Source of the DNA: Arctopsyche grandis
Taxonomy: Eukaryota; Arthropoda; Insecta; Trichoptera; Hydropsychidae
Direction of reading: 5' to 3'
NCBI RefSeq assembly: GCF_051622035.1
Contig: NC_135365.1
Location: forward strand, 9,652,001 to 9,716,000
Length of the DNA: 64,000 nucleotides
The position numbers and the translations under genes were made by a program. Position 1 is the stretch's first letter. The number at the start of each line of letters is the position of its first letter. A model generated the notes under the pieces. It was not told where the DNA came from, did not search any database, and was given only the letters and a program-made list of their open reading frames with translations. Below, piece by piece: positions 1 through 12,026 of the stretch.

Positions 1-1821
1 CTTCCTAATTCTTACATAGTTTAACCAGAGAGCATTCACGCATTTAAATACAGATTAGCAACACAACGTATTCCGAACTCTAAAATATATACCAAACACA
101 AAGAGCTTAATATTAAATGTTCTAAACGCAAAATATAAACAGTTGTGTACACCGAAATTTTCAGTAGCTACAAAAAAAAAATATATAAAAATATTAAACC
201 CTCCCCGTTCGCCAGTAATAACCATCGGTTCGACTTGCCGAAGTTCCGACAGGATGTTTAATTTAGTTATGGCTTAATAAGTGCAGTGCGTGCAATGCAC
301 GGAGGAAGGAGCTTCCTTCCCTCCTCTCGTAGCCCCAAAGGAGGAGCACAACCCCTTCATTTGACCCGTGGGAGGAATGTTTTTTCCACCGATGAAAACC
401 GTATACCATTAGACCGAAATAGATCTATGTGAAATTTGACAACATGTGCGATCTCTTTCCTAGTACCGAATCATTACCCCAGTTGAACATATGCATGTTA
501 TCGCTCGAGCTTTTAATCCCTCGCATATACCTATACATAATAGAAAATGTATAAGACTCCTAGTACGAATTGAGTTTTGACCTTTCGATTGAATAATTAA
601 CATACACAAATATATGTTTTTCTACACAAATAGTACCCAAAGTCGTGATTGATTACTTTCACATTTTCAATTTCCAGTTTGGTTAATAGACTATTTTTAG
701 AAACAATGTAAGTAGGCGTTTCTCGAATGAAGACGAATAATTCACGACGCAATTTATTATATGTACATATATGTAGGTATATACACAGTGCTAATAGTTA
801 CCTATTTTGTGAACTTTTGGGACGTAGGTATTGCACATCGATTTTAGCTATAAATCGAATTGATTCTTACATGACAACGCTAGAAACTTTCAAGGAGTTC
901 AAACGTGACATTTAGATTCTCTTCACTCTTCTTTCATTCTAGCCTAACTTAATTAAATACATTTTACTTATTTTATCCACACAATACGTTACTAATTGAC
1001 CTTTATTTTATTATCTACATCCTTTTAGATGTCATGTCTTCTCTTCTTATGTCTATGTACTCATCATATTCATCTGTTACTTCAGTTAAATTTCAAACAC
1101 TTTTACATGTATGTATAATTTATTGGTTGATTTGGTGAGCAATCCTAAAATTCTTTCAGAATTGAGCTTCAATGTTCCTAGCTAACTCGGGTTCAATAGA
1201 TGCTATGTACAGTCTGTTCTCTTCTCCTGCATGTACCAATTTGATGATGTCCTTGCTTGTTGCAAATCATCAACCAGATTTCTGTTTAGTTGAAATTATA
1301 TATTTTAAAATATGCTGATCTGGATGTGGGATTATTTAATTTATTCTAATATTGTATTTGTTTTATATTTATTTTTATTTTCCTTATTATTACATCATTT
1401 TTTTGTGTTCTTGGTTTGTTTGGCCATAGTAATGCCATCTGTAATGATTCGTTGGCAAAATTGCAAAAATAAAGATACATACGTATGTATTTATTTATGT
1501 ATATTATATTTCTGCGTACCGCTTATTTGACATTTCACAGTTTTTTAATCCAGTGTGCAAATTTTACATCCATCCTTAATCATTGATCAAAATCTTTCTA
1601 CTTCAAAATAATTTCTAATTCTTATTTAATCCTATGATTTAGCTATGAAATAGGTATTAACTAACTCTACGATGTTTTGACAATTCAAGTTTGATTTGAA
1701 ATTAAAACAGATTTCACATCAAAATTTTCACAAATAACTAATACTTCAAACATACACAGAAATCCACTTTTATTTACATATGTATATTATATTATATTTA
1801 TATATGTATGTATTTGCGATA
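1..1821. other. AT-rich intergenic DNA
   Basis: No recognisable gene or element. ORFs here are short, AT-driven and lack any family signature. A short palindrome around a GGAAGGAGCTTCCTTCC core lies near 302-322; nothing else stands out. Confidence 0.5.
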
Positions 1822-1998
1822 AATAACTCGCAAAATATTAAATATAATGTTTTGCGTTTAACAATATTTAAAAATACTGGTGACCCGTAATACTGTTATT
1901 CTGCTTTTCCGAGATTCTGGACATATGGAATTAAAAGAAGTGATTAGTATTTTTGGAACTGACAATTGGTCTTCCGCCACTTTCAAATATAACGGCTC
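1822..1998 (-). mobile_element. MITE relic, family G (second copy at 29,513-29,743)
   Basis: Reverse-complement match to the 29.5-kb copy through the block containing GAGATTCTGGACATAT. The right end, GCCACTTTCAAATATAACGG plus CTC, matches the terminal inverted repeat of the other copy. The left terminus is eroded, so the element is incomplete. Non-autonomous with no coding capacity; superfamily not determined. Confidence 0.55.
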
Positions 1999-3357
1999 AT
2001 ATACTAAATATTTCAAGCAAATTGTACAATTTAACTTTAGTTTAGTCAAATACGCTTTAGCCAAAAGCTTCATTTCCGCAAAGACAAGTGAAGGAGAAGC
2101 TCTATCAAAATAGTCAATTAAGGTAAGTATTTTGAAAAGAGTTTGGAAAATCTTAATTTAACCTGACTTAATTCTCATACTTTTTACGTATACGTTTGAT
2201 GTTTGTAAGTACATACATAAGCACTTAATACGAATTGGTAAAAAGTATCAAAATTTTAGCAAGACACTTTCTCTCTTTATAATCATATTCATATGAGAGA
2301 AAGTAATAATTAATTTTGAATCAAATTCATAATTGAGACAAGTCATACCTACATATGTACATACATGCATAGGGCGTAAAACAAGTCCTAGACGCGAATT
2401 ATGACATGGCTTTCACTGACTACATGTACCTGCATATAATTCCTATGTGAATCATGTTTGCGGTCAACATTTTGAGTTTGGCAATCACTTTCAAAAAAAT
2501 GCATTTACATTTTTATTTACTTCATACCAATAGACGACGACGACGATTAAAGTAAAAGTTGTTCGTCGCCATTCCTGATCTCCTATATAGTAAAACAGTT
2601 ACCTAATAGAAATTGCAAATCAAGTTTTCTCCTTACGTTTTGCCCTTCGTCGAAAGATTGGTACGAGAAACAAAATATTAGCTCTATGTAATAGCCCGTT
2701 TAATTACTGTCGTACACGAAACGGCTTCTGGTTGAGCTTATTTTAAATATTTTTTATGAAAAATTGTCAATATCAAATCACTCACAAATCCGTCAAATAA
2801 AACCGAGATCAAATAACCGAATTTCGACAATCAATCTAACATTCAATTATATTTTGACAAGTATCGAAATTTATCTAAACTTACACTCGGATTTATCTGA
2901 CGTCTTCAAATCGAAGAGTCATTGATATATGCATATATGTACATATGTTATGTTACGAAATATCTAATGTTGACTAATTCAAAAGCGGAAGAATAATCAT
3001 ATCGTTAAAATAAAATTATTTAAGCACCACATATGGACATACATACACACACACACACGCACACAAGTCATTTGAAATTTCCATCACTTCGATGGGAACT
3101 TCCTCAATTCGACATGAATAATATTAAAGTTTATCGTAACTTTACAGATATCATCTAATACCTAAAATTGTATAAAATTAATGCCAAATACCCAAAGAAA
3201 GTGCCGCTAACGATATTGGGACCATAATCCGTTCAACAAGCCTAATTATAAACAAGAATCATATGGTAAATGAAATTCAATCCACCCATTATTTTACCCA
3301 ATACATAATACGACAACTTCAGATGTCTCTCGATCACTATATTAAACGATAAATTTT
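1999..3357. other. AT-rich intergenic DNA
   Basis: No gene seen. Holds a short CA-repeat near 3,044-3,064 and scattered ACATATGTA motifs. Confidence 0.45.
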
Positions 3358-3430
3358 TTGACCATTCTGGCGCATTAGAAACTCCTGTAATGCCTCAATT
3401 GTCCAAACTTAAACTTAAATAAATAAATTA
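3358..3430 (+). repeat. Non-LTR-like 3' tail, family I
   Basis: Contains CCTGTAATGCC and TGTCCAAACTTAAA followed by a short AAAT-rich tail. Similar sequence recurs at about 53,974-54,045 (plus) and, inverted, at 29,411-29,475. The AAAT-repeat end is typical of non-LTR retrotransposon 3' ends; no coding part remains. Confidence 0.4.
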
Positions 3431-3484
3431 ACTATATGGTTGACAAGCAAACCTAGCTGATGTATGTAGGTATGTATGTAAGAA

Positions 3485-3725
3485 GTCAGCTGTATAGCTC
3501 GGTGGTTGCGTTAATGATAACAATTGAGAGGTTACCGGGTTCAACCCTTAGGTTGACCTAGATTTAAAAGAATTTTTTCGAAGTATTTCCTGAAGTACTG
3601 CTGGTGAGACTTGGATATTTGTGACTCCAAGTCGATCGGTTCGTATCAGAATTTGCCAATTTATCTAATTTTTTCAAACGGTTCATCATCAAATTGGCAA
3701 AAACCATCCTACCTGCTATTTGAAT
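3485..3725 (+). repeat. tRNA-derived SINE (family A), 3'-truncated
   Basis: The head carries an A-box-like TAGCTCGGTGGTTGCG and a B-box-like GGTTCAACCC, the internal RNA polymerase III promoter of tRNA-derived SINEs. The body has the family signature: ACTTGGATATTTGTGACTCC, then a CGATCGGTTCGTATCAG block, then TCAAATTGGCAAAAACC. The 3' hairpin seen in complete copies is missing. An independent tRNA gene is unlikely because the acceptor stem does not pair and the sequence runs straight into the SINE body. Confidence 0.75.
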
Positions 3726-5397
3726 ATTATTTCAAATTTATAATATAAAAATGTATGTATGGACAAGTCTAATCCATTAGCTTTAAACGAATAATGAGAA
3801 AATATAAATAAATTTTAAATATGTAAACCGCAAAACATGAAACGTCTTCTAGTCATATGTATGTACGTATCTAAATCGGAATGTGTGTATATGAATTAAT
3901 ATCATGAACTGAACTTGTTTGCGAATTAATACAGGCCTATTCACAGATCTTTGGACTCTTTCCATCGACTAATTTCCGAACAAATGGTCATCCACAATGC
4001 CAACAACTTTAGGTGTTTGCATTAAAAATATATTCGGCAAACCGTAGTTGTTGAAAAGAGTTCAATTCACAGTATACTTGTCATATATGTATATACATAT
4101 GTACATGTATGTATATAATTAAGCCTGAACATGTCACAAAAATGAACCAGTTGATATATAATTTGCACTCACAACAAAAAGAAATTAAATTATCCAAAAC
4201 ATCATTCGACTACGTATTTCTCCCATCAATCACGAGTTTTCGAACGTTTTGATTATAACATAGAACCGTAGATACGTATACACGTGTGCCAAAAATGGAT
4301 TTCACGTGGACGAGCACGTGCAAGAAGTACATACATATAATATATGTATGCACAAACACACACACACACATTAGGGTTCGTGAACTCGTCGCCAACCGTT
4401 GTACGTGAAATGTGAGTATATTTTTTCACGCTGTGAAGTAAACGGCCTTGTCACAGTTTTGCGGCAGAAAAACGAATGTTGATTATCTCTGGCTCGCGGG
4501 TTAATGGATTCGCCTTTTGATCATTTGTGCACCGAAGGAAAAAAAGCTGTCCACACACGATCGCCATTGTGCGTAACGGGCCGCGTGCAAACTTGATAGT
4601 TAATTACCGCAGAACGATTTTCACGGCTTAAAATTAGATTAGTTGAAAGTTTTTGACATTTAAAAAGCAACTGAACATACTTAGAGCTGAAAAGTGTTCA
4701 GTTCGAGACTGAAAGCCTCTAGAAACCTTGATTAAAAAGGCGAAACATTATTTACACTCAATTTCTTTTGCTATTGCTTGATTTTCATTACAGTTCGGAT
4801 CATTTATATTCCGTCAAAATTGTTAATTTTATATCACATAAATATATTTACATATATGTAGTTGTTGTTTCAATACAAAATTGGCACCACTAAACTGAAA
4901 GATCTTCAAGGAGTCGTCTTTTTGCCATCTGAGCTTCTTAGCTTTGGATTTATACATCAAGTTATTCTTTTAATGCTTTAAAAAACCGGCGACACATTCC
5001 AAATTTTAACACATTCCAAACTATTCTCAAATTTTACATGCAGTTAATCTGCTCCAAGATAGTGAAACTATTTGCCATCTCTTGATGATGAGAACATAAT
5101 AGAACAGTCTCATAATATTTATAACAATACCTTTTTTAAGAAAAAAAGGTTAAAATCAAAAATTGGAACCATTCTGTTGAGAAATTCCAATAAGACGACA
5201 AATTTGAAAGTGTCGCAATTGATGAGACCGACACTGTACAAATGTATGTATTCAACAAATATTTGTCTCTTTTTTCACTCATATATACCCATTTAGAAGG
5301 CAATAGAAAAATCATTAGAGAGTAATTTTTGTTTCATTATTATCCAAATTGAAACATCTTACTGTTCAATTTGCTTATATCTAACAAAATTTCTAAT
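3726..5397. other. AT-rich intergenic DNA
   Basis: No gene recognised. Contains ACATATGTA-type microsatellite at about 4,080-4,115 and a short CA run near 4,355-4,370. Confidence 0.45.
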
Positions 5398-6065
5398 TTA
5401 ATTCCATACTAAATGTGTTTTTTCTAATCCAATAAATTTAATTTTCTTCCTTTCCTCTCCAGTAAAAGATACATGGCATACTGTTTTGGAACATCTATCT
5501 GACATATCGTAGAAATATGTACCAATAAAGAGTATAATTGTAACACTAAATCCAATGAAGAAGATCCCATGTATAATTAAACCCTTCCTTCGATCCATCC
5601 ATTGATCTCTACACATCGCTGTTTATCAAAACCTTCTCCAAATTTGTAAAAAAAGGTTCTATTTCAGCAATAGACATATGTATTTTATCTACAACGTTTT
5701 TCATACAATACGTTTTAGCATCTAGTATGAGAATTATCAATCTGTGAAATTACAGATAAGATCAAGCTCTCCTACTAATGATAGATAACTGAAATTCGAA
5801 TCGGTACGTTCCGAATTTATCGCCAATGAAAATAAAAAATTAACAAATTTAAGTACCCATTCGTTCGATTCAACCGAGTATGCAAACGCTCTTCGGTTTG
5901 GGAACGGCATGCACATTTTTCACATCGATTTGAATATTGCAACGTACCTTGTGTATCGCCGCAACCGGAATGATCATCATTAATATTATGATACACAGTT
6001 AAAACAACAGTTACATGCGTTAAAATGCAAAAAATGTTAATACAAAATTTATTCAAAAACATCAA
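5398..6065 (-). CDS. Candidate two-exon small membrane protein (unrecognised)
   Basis: I do not recognise this gene. The upstream ORF (start at 6,065) opens with a signal-peptide-like hydrophobic stretch and then a Cys-bearing segment with CGDTQG and CEKCAC. The downstream ORF (to 5,398) has the basic run MDRRKG, a membrane segment of about 24 residues starting GLIIHGIFFIGF, and a tail with CSKTVC ending at a stop. A splice from G|GTACTT near 5,853 to an acceptor TGTAG near 5,609 would join them in frame, but the donor is poor and the acceptor has little pyrimidine. If real, it would be a type I membrane protein of about 140 residues. It could equally be two chance ORFs in AT-rich DNA. Confidence 0.22.
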
Positions 6066-6275
6066 CCCAGTTAGTTAGCGGGCACACGGACACGATCGTC
6101 ATATTATACATTATATGTTCATACACATGTACTACAAAATACAAAATAAAAAAAATTACATCTCAAACCCACAACGTTGGCGATTCATGGACCGGAAAGT
6201 TTTCGGAAAAAACTCTCATCACATTATCACCAGGAACGTGAAAATTAAATACTAATCATACTAATCGATCATTCA

Positions 6276-7050
6276 CAGTCATTCACCATCCACTGTTGGA
6301 CGAAGGCCTCTCCAACACGCTTCCATTCTCTCTGTTTTGCGCAACCCTCATTCATCTACCTATCTTCTTTGCAGCCTTCCTTTCACTCTTTTAAATTCTC
6401 TCGGGTACCATTTCAGCACTTCATTTGTAAATGTTCTTTTGCTTTCGTCCATTCTTCTAGTTAAATGACCCGCTCATTGCCATTTCAATCTCTTCACTAT
6501 TATATCCATTAGAGCGAAAGCACACAGAGAGGCACGCGTCACGTGTTATTTTTTTAAGATAGTTTTGCACATATAAAAAAACGCCAGCATGCATAATATT
6601 TACTATGGCACCCAGGATTAAATTCTTGTATTGACAGTGATCAATAAGGTGATTCCCGTATTGGAAGAAATGTATTAGAAACGTCAAAAAAAAAGGAAAC
6701 CATGTAGATTTTTCACGGCGGGATGTCAATAACGTGCTTATACCGTGCGATTCAGTATGTTTTCGCTTACTCTTGACATACTCCTCGCCCACGTATTCCG
6801 TTTCCATGCAGCGTTCCATACATCTTTGAGTGCATTGGACTTTATGTAGCATCACATCCAGATTTATGGTAACTTATGTTAATAGTTTTCAAAATGGTGT
6901 AATCTCCAGTTAAAAATTTTTAAACAATTTAAATTAATAATTATTTTCCAATTCTCTCGGGTACCATTCCAGCACTTCCATTGTCCATTATTCTAAATAC
7001 CTAACCCACCCATTTCCATTTCAATCTCATCACTCTCTCCATGACTTATA
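6276..7050 (-). mobile_element. Non-LTR retrotransposon 3' fragment (family K), interrupted
   Basis: Read on the minus strand, this matches the end of a LINE reverse-transcriptase ORF. Related copies in the window give the MTYGCETW motif, a WAGHVARR-like segment, and GRPQGRWVDEI before the stop. Here the piece is broken by stops and by an inserted family F repeat (about 6,513-6,770). A second partial piece (CTCTCGGGTACCATTCCAGC onward) follows at about 6,950-7,050. Dead copy with no functional ORF. Confidence 0.7.
6513..6770 (+). mobile_element. Family F repeat nested in LINE fragment
   Basis: Shares AAGATAGTTTTGCACAT, an AAAAAAACGC block and TTGACAGTGAT with repeats at about 22 kb (inverted), 34.9 kb and 49.7 kb. 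The ends show an imperfect inverted repeat, AGCGAAAGCA against AGCGAAAACA. The LINE sequence resumes on both sides, so this copy inserted after the LINE. Non-coding and probably a DNA-transposon MITE; superfamily unknown. Confidence 0.5.
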
Positions 7051-7099
7051 TAAAACACTATCCCAAAAAAGTATAGATTTGGAAAATTAAATGAACCTT

Positions 7100-7375
7100 T
7101 GACGTGCACAGACTTTTGGCCGAATGGACACTTGGCCCACGGACAATAGCCCGACAGACGTTTGGCTGAACGGACATTTGGCCGATTGTGTATCGAAATT
7201 ACTCAAAACTTACTGAAAATAGATACAACATTCAGAAATCACATTAAAATTTTATAATTTTGATAAATTTAAATAATTTAAAATTTCATTCAGCCAAATG
7301 TCCTTTGGCTTAATGTCCATTCAGCCTAGTGTCCGTCAGCCAAGTGTCCATTCGGTCAATAGCCCATCAATCACA
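7100..7375. repeat. Foldback element with internal short repeats
   Basis: Left arm (about 7,108-7,190) repeats variants of TTTGGCCGAATGGACA. The right arm (about 7,290-7,372) carries their reverse complements (TGTCCATTCGGTCAAT and similar). An AT-rich spacer of about 100 bp separates the arms. The arms are built from repeated units of about 13-16 bp, as in foldback-type elements. No ORF. Confidence 0.6.
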
Positions 7376-7796
7376 TTCAACGATGCCAATCTTCAATTGG
7401 AACCGTCTCTAAAACACTTTTCTGAAATGAATTGATAAATATTGACAATATTCAAGTTAATTAAAAGTTACTTGAATAGAAAAAAAACTAAACCAGCGGC
7501 TTTTTCATATCATCGATCCAACGTGTCAAGGATCTGTGTACAACTTCATCTTGAAGTTACTAAAACTATTTCAAGTAATCGTTTTATCAAATGTACCTAC
7601 TAATCAATATACACATGAGATTCTTCGAGAAAATCGATTTTGTGTGCGCAAATGTTCAAATGTCCTCAAAGATGCAAAAACCAAACCCTACCGGTTGAGG
7701 TTACACTCTTGAAAAACTTCAGAGTTTGAAACATATTCTTATGTAGATTGATCTCACTTTTAAAAGGTCCATACATAATACAGTTTACACATCCCT

Positions 7797-7845
<49 letters not shown>

Positions 7846-9256
7846 GAGTACATACCGTTTGCGAGATATTTGCAGGGCTCGGTTCGTGGGCCCTCTCATT
7901 GCCGTTGCGACCTCAATTTTGGCGCGCAATTGCGCAGTCGTTCGCGTATGTGTGTGTGTGTGTTTATCATTGATAGTGGCGTGCGGACGTGGCCCTCCAA
8001 ACTGGCACACGAGTCCAAATGACAAGGCCCTTTATTGGCCAAAACTTGAATGGTGTCAAAGACGGCCATCCGTTAGGCAAAAATGCGCACTTCGACCGCC
8101 AAACTTGCCAGTACACACTACATATGTAGTATATTCCAGCTGCCCGAGGCCAGACCTATCCATAATTGCCTCTTCATCAACACAACCGACAAGCTGGCAA
8201 ATCTTAGAAAATTGACAATATAATTAATAATAAATTACCGAAGGAATCTAAAATATGAACGGGTTTTCAAAGAAAGTTCATTTTTGATATATTAATATTA
8301 ATATCTGGGGACATAAGCTGCAAACTGTCCAACAAAGCCCTAACATGCGACCAATTTTAATTATTTCCATGTTAAATTATTTTTCTACGGTTTACAATTC
8401 GGCTTATTTGACTTGGAAATATTGAATGAATATAGACTGGAGTTTGAGCAAATAAACGAACAAATTTTCAAAGATATCCCGCATATCTACATATAACCGT
8501 CTTTATAAAGATCCAATTTGAAATTCAGTAGCATCTGAATCTCGCCTTCAAAAAAAAAAACTGAATACATCTCACAGAATTACATATTAGAAATCGAACA
8601 GTTAATACAATTAGCATGCGTAGGAGGTTAATGTAAACATACAGAGTGGACACACATATAATATTAAATAAACAAATAAAGTACCATATTGCAACAACCG
8701 TTCCTAATTATAGACTAACTTAAATTATCCATAGTTATAATGGATACACATGACAATAACTAGATCCAATTAGATTACAATCATAGTCATATCGGTTTGA
8801 AGATAGGCCATGCAAGATGTTGACATAAATTTATAAGTATCTATTAACCGGAAGCAGTGGATACCTACATATTTCAATTTTATATCTTTATACAATACAT
8901 ACGTATTCACCGCATTTATAGCAATAAATATGATAAGGATTCGGTTAACCGAAGGAGATTGTTTGCTATACATATGTATGTATACAGGGCTGTGGATTTG
9001 TTAAAAAAACACAACTCCAACTCTGGATATCTTCCCTCAATCCAACTCCGATTTCATTTTATTTTTCCAAAAGCTTAATTTTCAAATGTCTATGAAGTAC
9101 TTGTACAGGTTTCCGCATATTTTGTTTAACATATCTACTAGTTGGATCATATACGAGCCAATTTCGCTAGTTATAATACGCAAAAAAAAAACAAATTGAC
9201 AAACGAACTACATAGTTTGTTTATGTATAAACTTTAAGACATAAATTTAAATATTC
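7376..9256. other. Intergenic DNA with CA microsatellite and a GC-richer island
   Basis: A long CA repeat lies at about 7,799-7,842. The following 7,855-8,170 is noticeably more GC-rich, with GGCGCGCAATTGCGC near 7,920. ORFs across the CA tract are translated repeat and not genes. The remainder is featureless. Confidence 0.45.
7799..7842. repeat. CA dinucleotide microsatellite
   Basis: Uninterrupted alternating CA for about 44 bp. Confidence 0.95.
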
Positions 9257-10776
9257 TTAACCCATTTGAACCCACTCGGTCAGTTATGAACTTACACGAT
9301 GTATGCCAGCGCGGTCATTCACGGCATTTTACAATTTTGCGTCGTAAAATAAAGGGATCACTCAGGCCGGCCGTAAAACCTTTCGTTACGCTTGGTTAGA
9401 TGTTGGTGATGAATTTTAAGAAAGTCACACGAAATTAAATCAGTTCCTTTTGGAGTTTTGAGGGAATAACATCGAGCGCTTTTCGACTTGCAGATATGTC
9501 GAAGAGAAAACATACGTAAGTTTTTTATTTTTACATATTTTTTATTTATCTTTATGTTTCTAATACAGTAGGACTTATTGTATAATATGAAGAAGAGAAA
9601 TTGCGTTTATATATCTCATATTCCTGAAAAAAAAAAATCAAAAGTCGACGGAGTCGTATATGACTCCTTGGGATAATGACACATATTTTTTTCCAGAGAA
9701 TGCAATTTTACTACTGCAGAGATACGGGAAGAAATTGATAATTGGGACGAGTCTCAACTTCCGGATACCACATACATACATATTACCACCCCTGGAAACT
9801 GATATTCGGTTAAAGAAAAAAGTAGGGTGGAAATCAATCAACCATTTAGTATAAATATGTATAATAAATATATGGGTGGGGTTGATCAAATGGATAACCA
9901 TATTTCTAACTATAATATAAGTATTAGAGGGAAAAAATGGTACATGCCTATTCTGTTTTGGAACATCGATGTAGCTGTGAATAACGCTTGGATTCTCAGC
10001 AAAAGTTTTGGTTGTAAATTTGATAAATTAGGATTTATCAGACAGGTAACAGAGACGTTGTGCAAGTGTTGTGGTCAAAAACGAAAACAATTGGTCCCAT
10101 TCAGACCCGGCAAAGTTAATCAAAATCAAAAGGAAGTTGGAAGACATTTGATATTGGTCAAACAGAAAAGGAGAAATTGTGGACACTGTAAAAATAAAAC
10201 GTTTTCCGCTTGTGATAACTGTGAAATTCCATTGCATGACAAATGTTTTGTACCGTATCATAATAATTAATTATTTTGTCTTCATGTATTTTGTTTTTAC
10301 GACTTTTGAACCCAAAATCTCGTTTATGACATTTCTTCTTTTAAAAGGGTGCACCCTTTTTTTTTGTTGACGATGTGTATATGTCACAATATATGTACCT
10401 ACGTGTGTTATGTTATGCGATTTGAAAATATCATTTTATCGAAGAGATGCGTGTTTGTTAATTTTAAAATTAATTTTATAAATTTCTTAACAATAAAATT
10501 ACAAATAACCAGTGAGAAAGTATTATAACTGATTATGTGACTCCATTGTGATTTTTGTTTTATTTTAAAAAACATGTTTCATTAGCCCCAAAGGTCGTTC
10601 ACGACACCACCTTGAAAAAAATTAAAAATGTTGAAAAATCAATAAATTATCCATCCCTATCCTATAAAAAATATTTCCCATGAAATAACTCAAAGATTTT
10701 GGAAAATAAACGAAAAAATAGTCCTGGGCACATGGGACATGTGTTTTCACGCGAGCTCTGGGTTCAAATGGGTTAA
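9257..10776 (+). mobile_element. piggyBac element, internally deleted, TTAA duplication
   Basis: A TTAA sits at 9,257-9,260 and at 10,773-10,776. Between them the termini are a perfect 14-bp inverted repeat, CCCATTTGAACCCA against TGGGTTCAAATGGG, starting at 9,261 and ending at 10,772. TTAA duplication and CCC...GGG ends are diagnostic of piggyBac. The 1.5-kb element retains only the C-terminal part of the transposase. Confidence 0.93.
9496..10270 (+). pseudogene. Truncated piggyBac transposase (C-terminal part)
   Basis: The intact stretch (9,827-10,270) contains NKYMGGVDQMD, the piggyBac region around the third catalytic aspartate, then KKWYMPILFWNIDVAVNNAW. It ends in the cysteine-rich zinc-binding tail (CKCCGQ, NCGHCKNKTFSACDNC, then DKCFVPYH) and a stop. 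The first two catalytic aspartates are missing. A start-like MSKRKH at 9,496 meets a stop after one more codon. The reading frame shifts near 9,830, where an upstream frame ending KVGWKSINHLV overlaps it. Cannot encode active transposase. Confidence 0.85.
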
Positions 10777-11031
10777 TCAACTGTCCCATCATATGTATGT
10801 ATGTACATATGCTTACCCTGAACTGCAATATTAAAAAAAATAGCAGAAACGGCAATGATAGCACCGTTGTTATGCGATTTCCATAGAATTTCCCATTTAA
10901 ATTACTTGGCGTTTTATCATTTCAAAAGTTTTGACAGCTACAAATTTCATGCAACACCTGGTGAATCAATTTGAATATATCTTTGTTCAGTACTTAACTG
11001 TCAGCAATTAAACTTAAATCAATAGTGTATG
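10777..11031. other. Short spacer with Tc1-MITE-like scrap
   Basis: AAAAAATAGCAGAAACGG at about 10,838-10,855 recurs inside the Tc1-like MITE at 24,765-24,785, so a small relic of that family may lie here. Nothing else seen. Confidence 0.3.
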
Positions 11032-11545
11032 AAAAAACTAGCATGTTTATGAACAAAACTAATACAATATACTCAATTGGCAACAAAATTGTCAAATATC
11101 AGACCTCTCCTCAAATTAACATTAACATGAGAAAAAAGACAAAGGTATTAAAACTTACAAAAATCTACATACATTGATCATTGGTGAGTCATTCTTAGGT
11201 AATAATTCAATATTTATATATATAGTATATACCTACATCAAATGCGATTCAAACGCAAAATCGATGTATGTACAAACTAGCATGTCTATTAACCGGAGTG
11301 AGCACGGACTGTAAAATATACACAAAACTAATTAAATAAACGCATTTAGCAGCAGATTTGTCAAATAACAACAGACCTTTCCTCAAATTTACCTAAAAAT
11401 GAGAAAAATGACAAAGGTATTAAAACTTCGCCCCACATCTGCATACATTGATCATTGGTGAGTCATTCTTAGGTAATAAGATTCAATATTTATATTATAT
11501 ACATATGTACCTACATCAAATACAATTCAAACGCAAAATCGAAGT
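11032..11545. repeat. Tandem duplication, two diverged copies
   Basis: Copy 1 (11,032-11,271) and copy 2 (11,272-11,545) share ACTAGCATGT, a CAAAGGTATTAAAACTT block, GATCATTGGTGAGTCATTCT and ATTCAAACGCAAAATCGA in the same order. Copy 2 carries about 29 extra bases ending GCACGGACTGTA, which resembles the right terminus of the TA-flanked family H seen at 37.3 and 43.9 kb. No coding potential. Confidence 0.75.
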
Positions 11546-11991
11546 TGAAGACGCTCGAATTTTCAACGACTCCCATTCCGACTCCGGCCGAAAAGTCGCG
11601 ACTCCACGAATCCACGAAGTACACAGATACATATGTACATAAGTATGTACAATCAAATTTGAAAATAATGAAAATTTAATACAACAATCGTTCGCCAATT
11701 GGAGTACGACTAATCGCAATTAAGCCGCGCATAAAAGACGAGCATCGGCGATGCGAATTGGCACATCCACTCAATTAGCAATTGATACAACAATATGATA
11801 AACAATTATAATAACGGCGAGAGAAAGCGTCGAATTGTTTTCAAATACGCAATGTAAATTTTTACATTTTCATACGAATTAGCTGCGATCGTGCAACCGC
11901 ACGCACATACTACGCATATGCACGTATGTAAGTCGGCCATCTTTACATTTGCGTTTAACATTTCGCTAATAACTGTAAACGTTGTCGAAGA

Positions 11992-12026
<35 letters not shown>

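Noticed and set aside
3485..3560. Possible tRNA gene from A and B boxes
   Set aside because: No acceptor-stem pairing, and it continues into a repeated SINE body; the same head recurs in other SINE copies.
7666..8025. 119-codon minus ORF
   Set aside because: Its core is translated CA microsatellite (Cys-Val repeat); no family signature.
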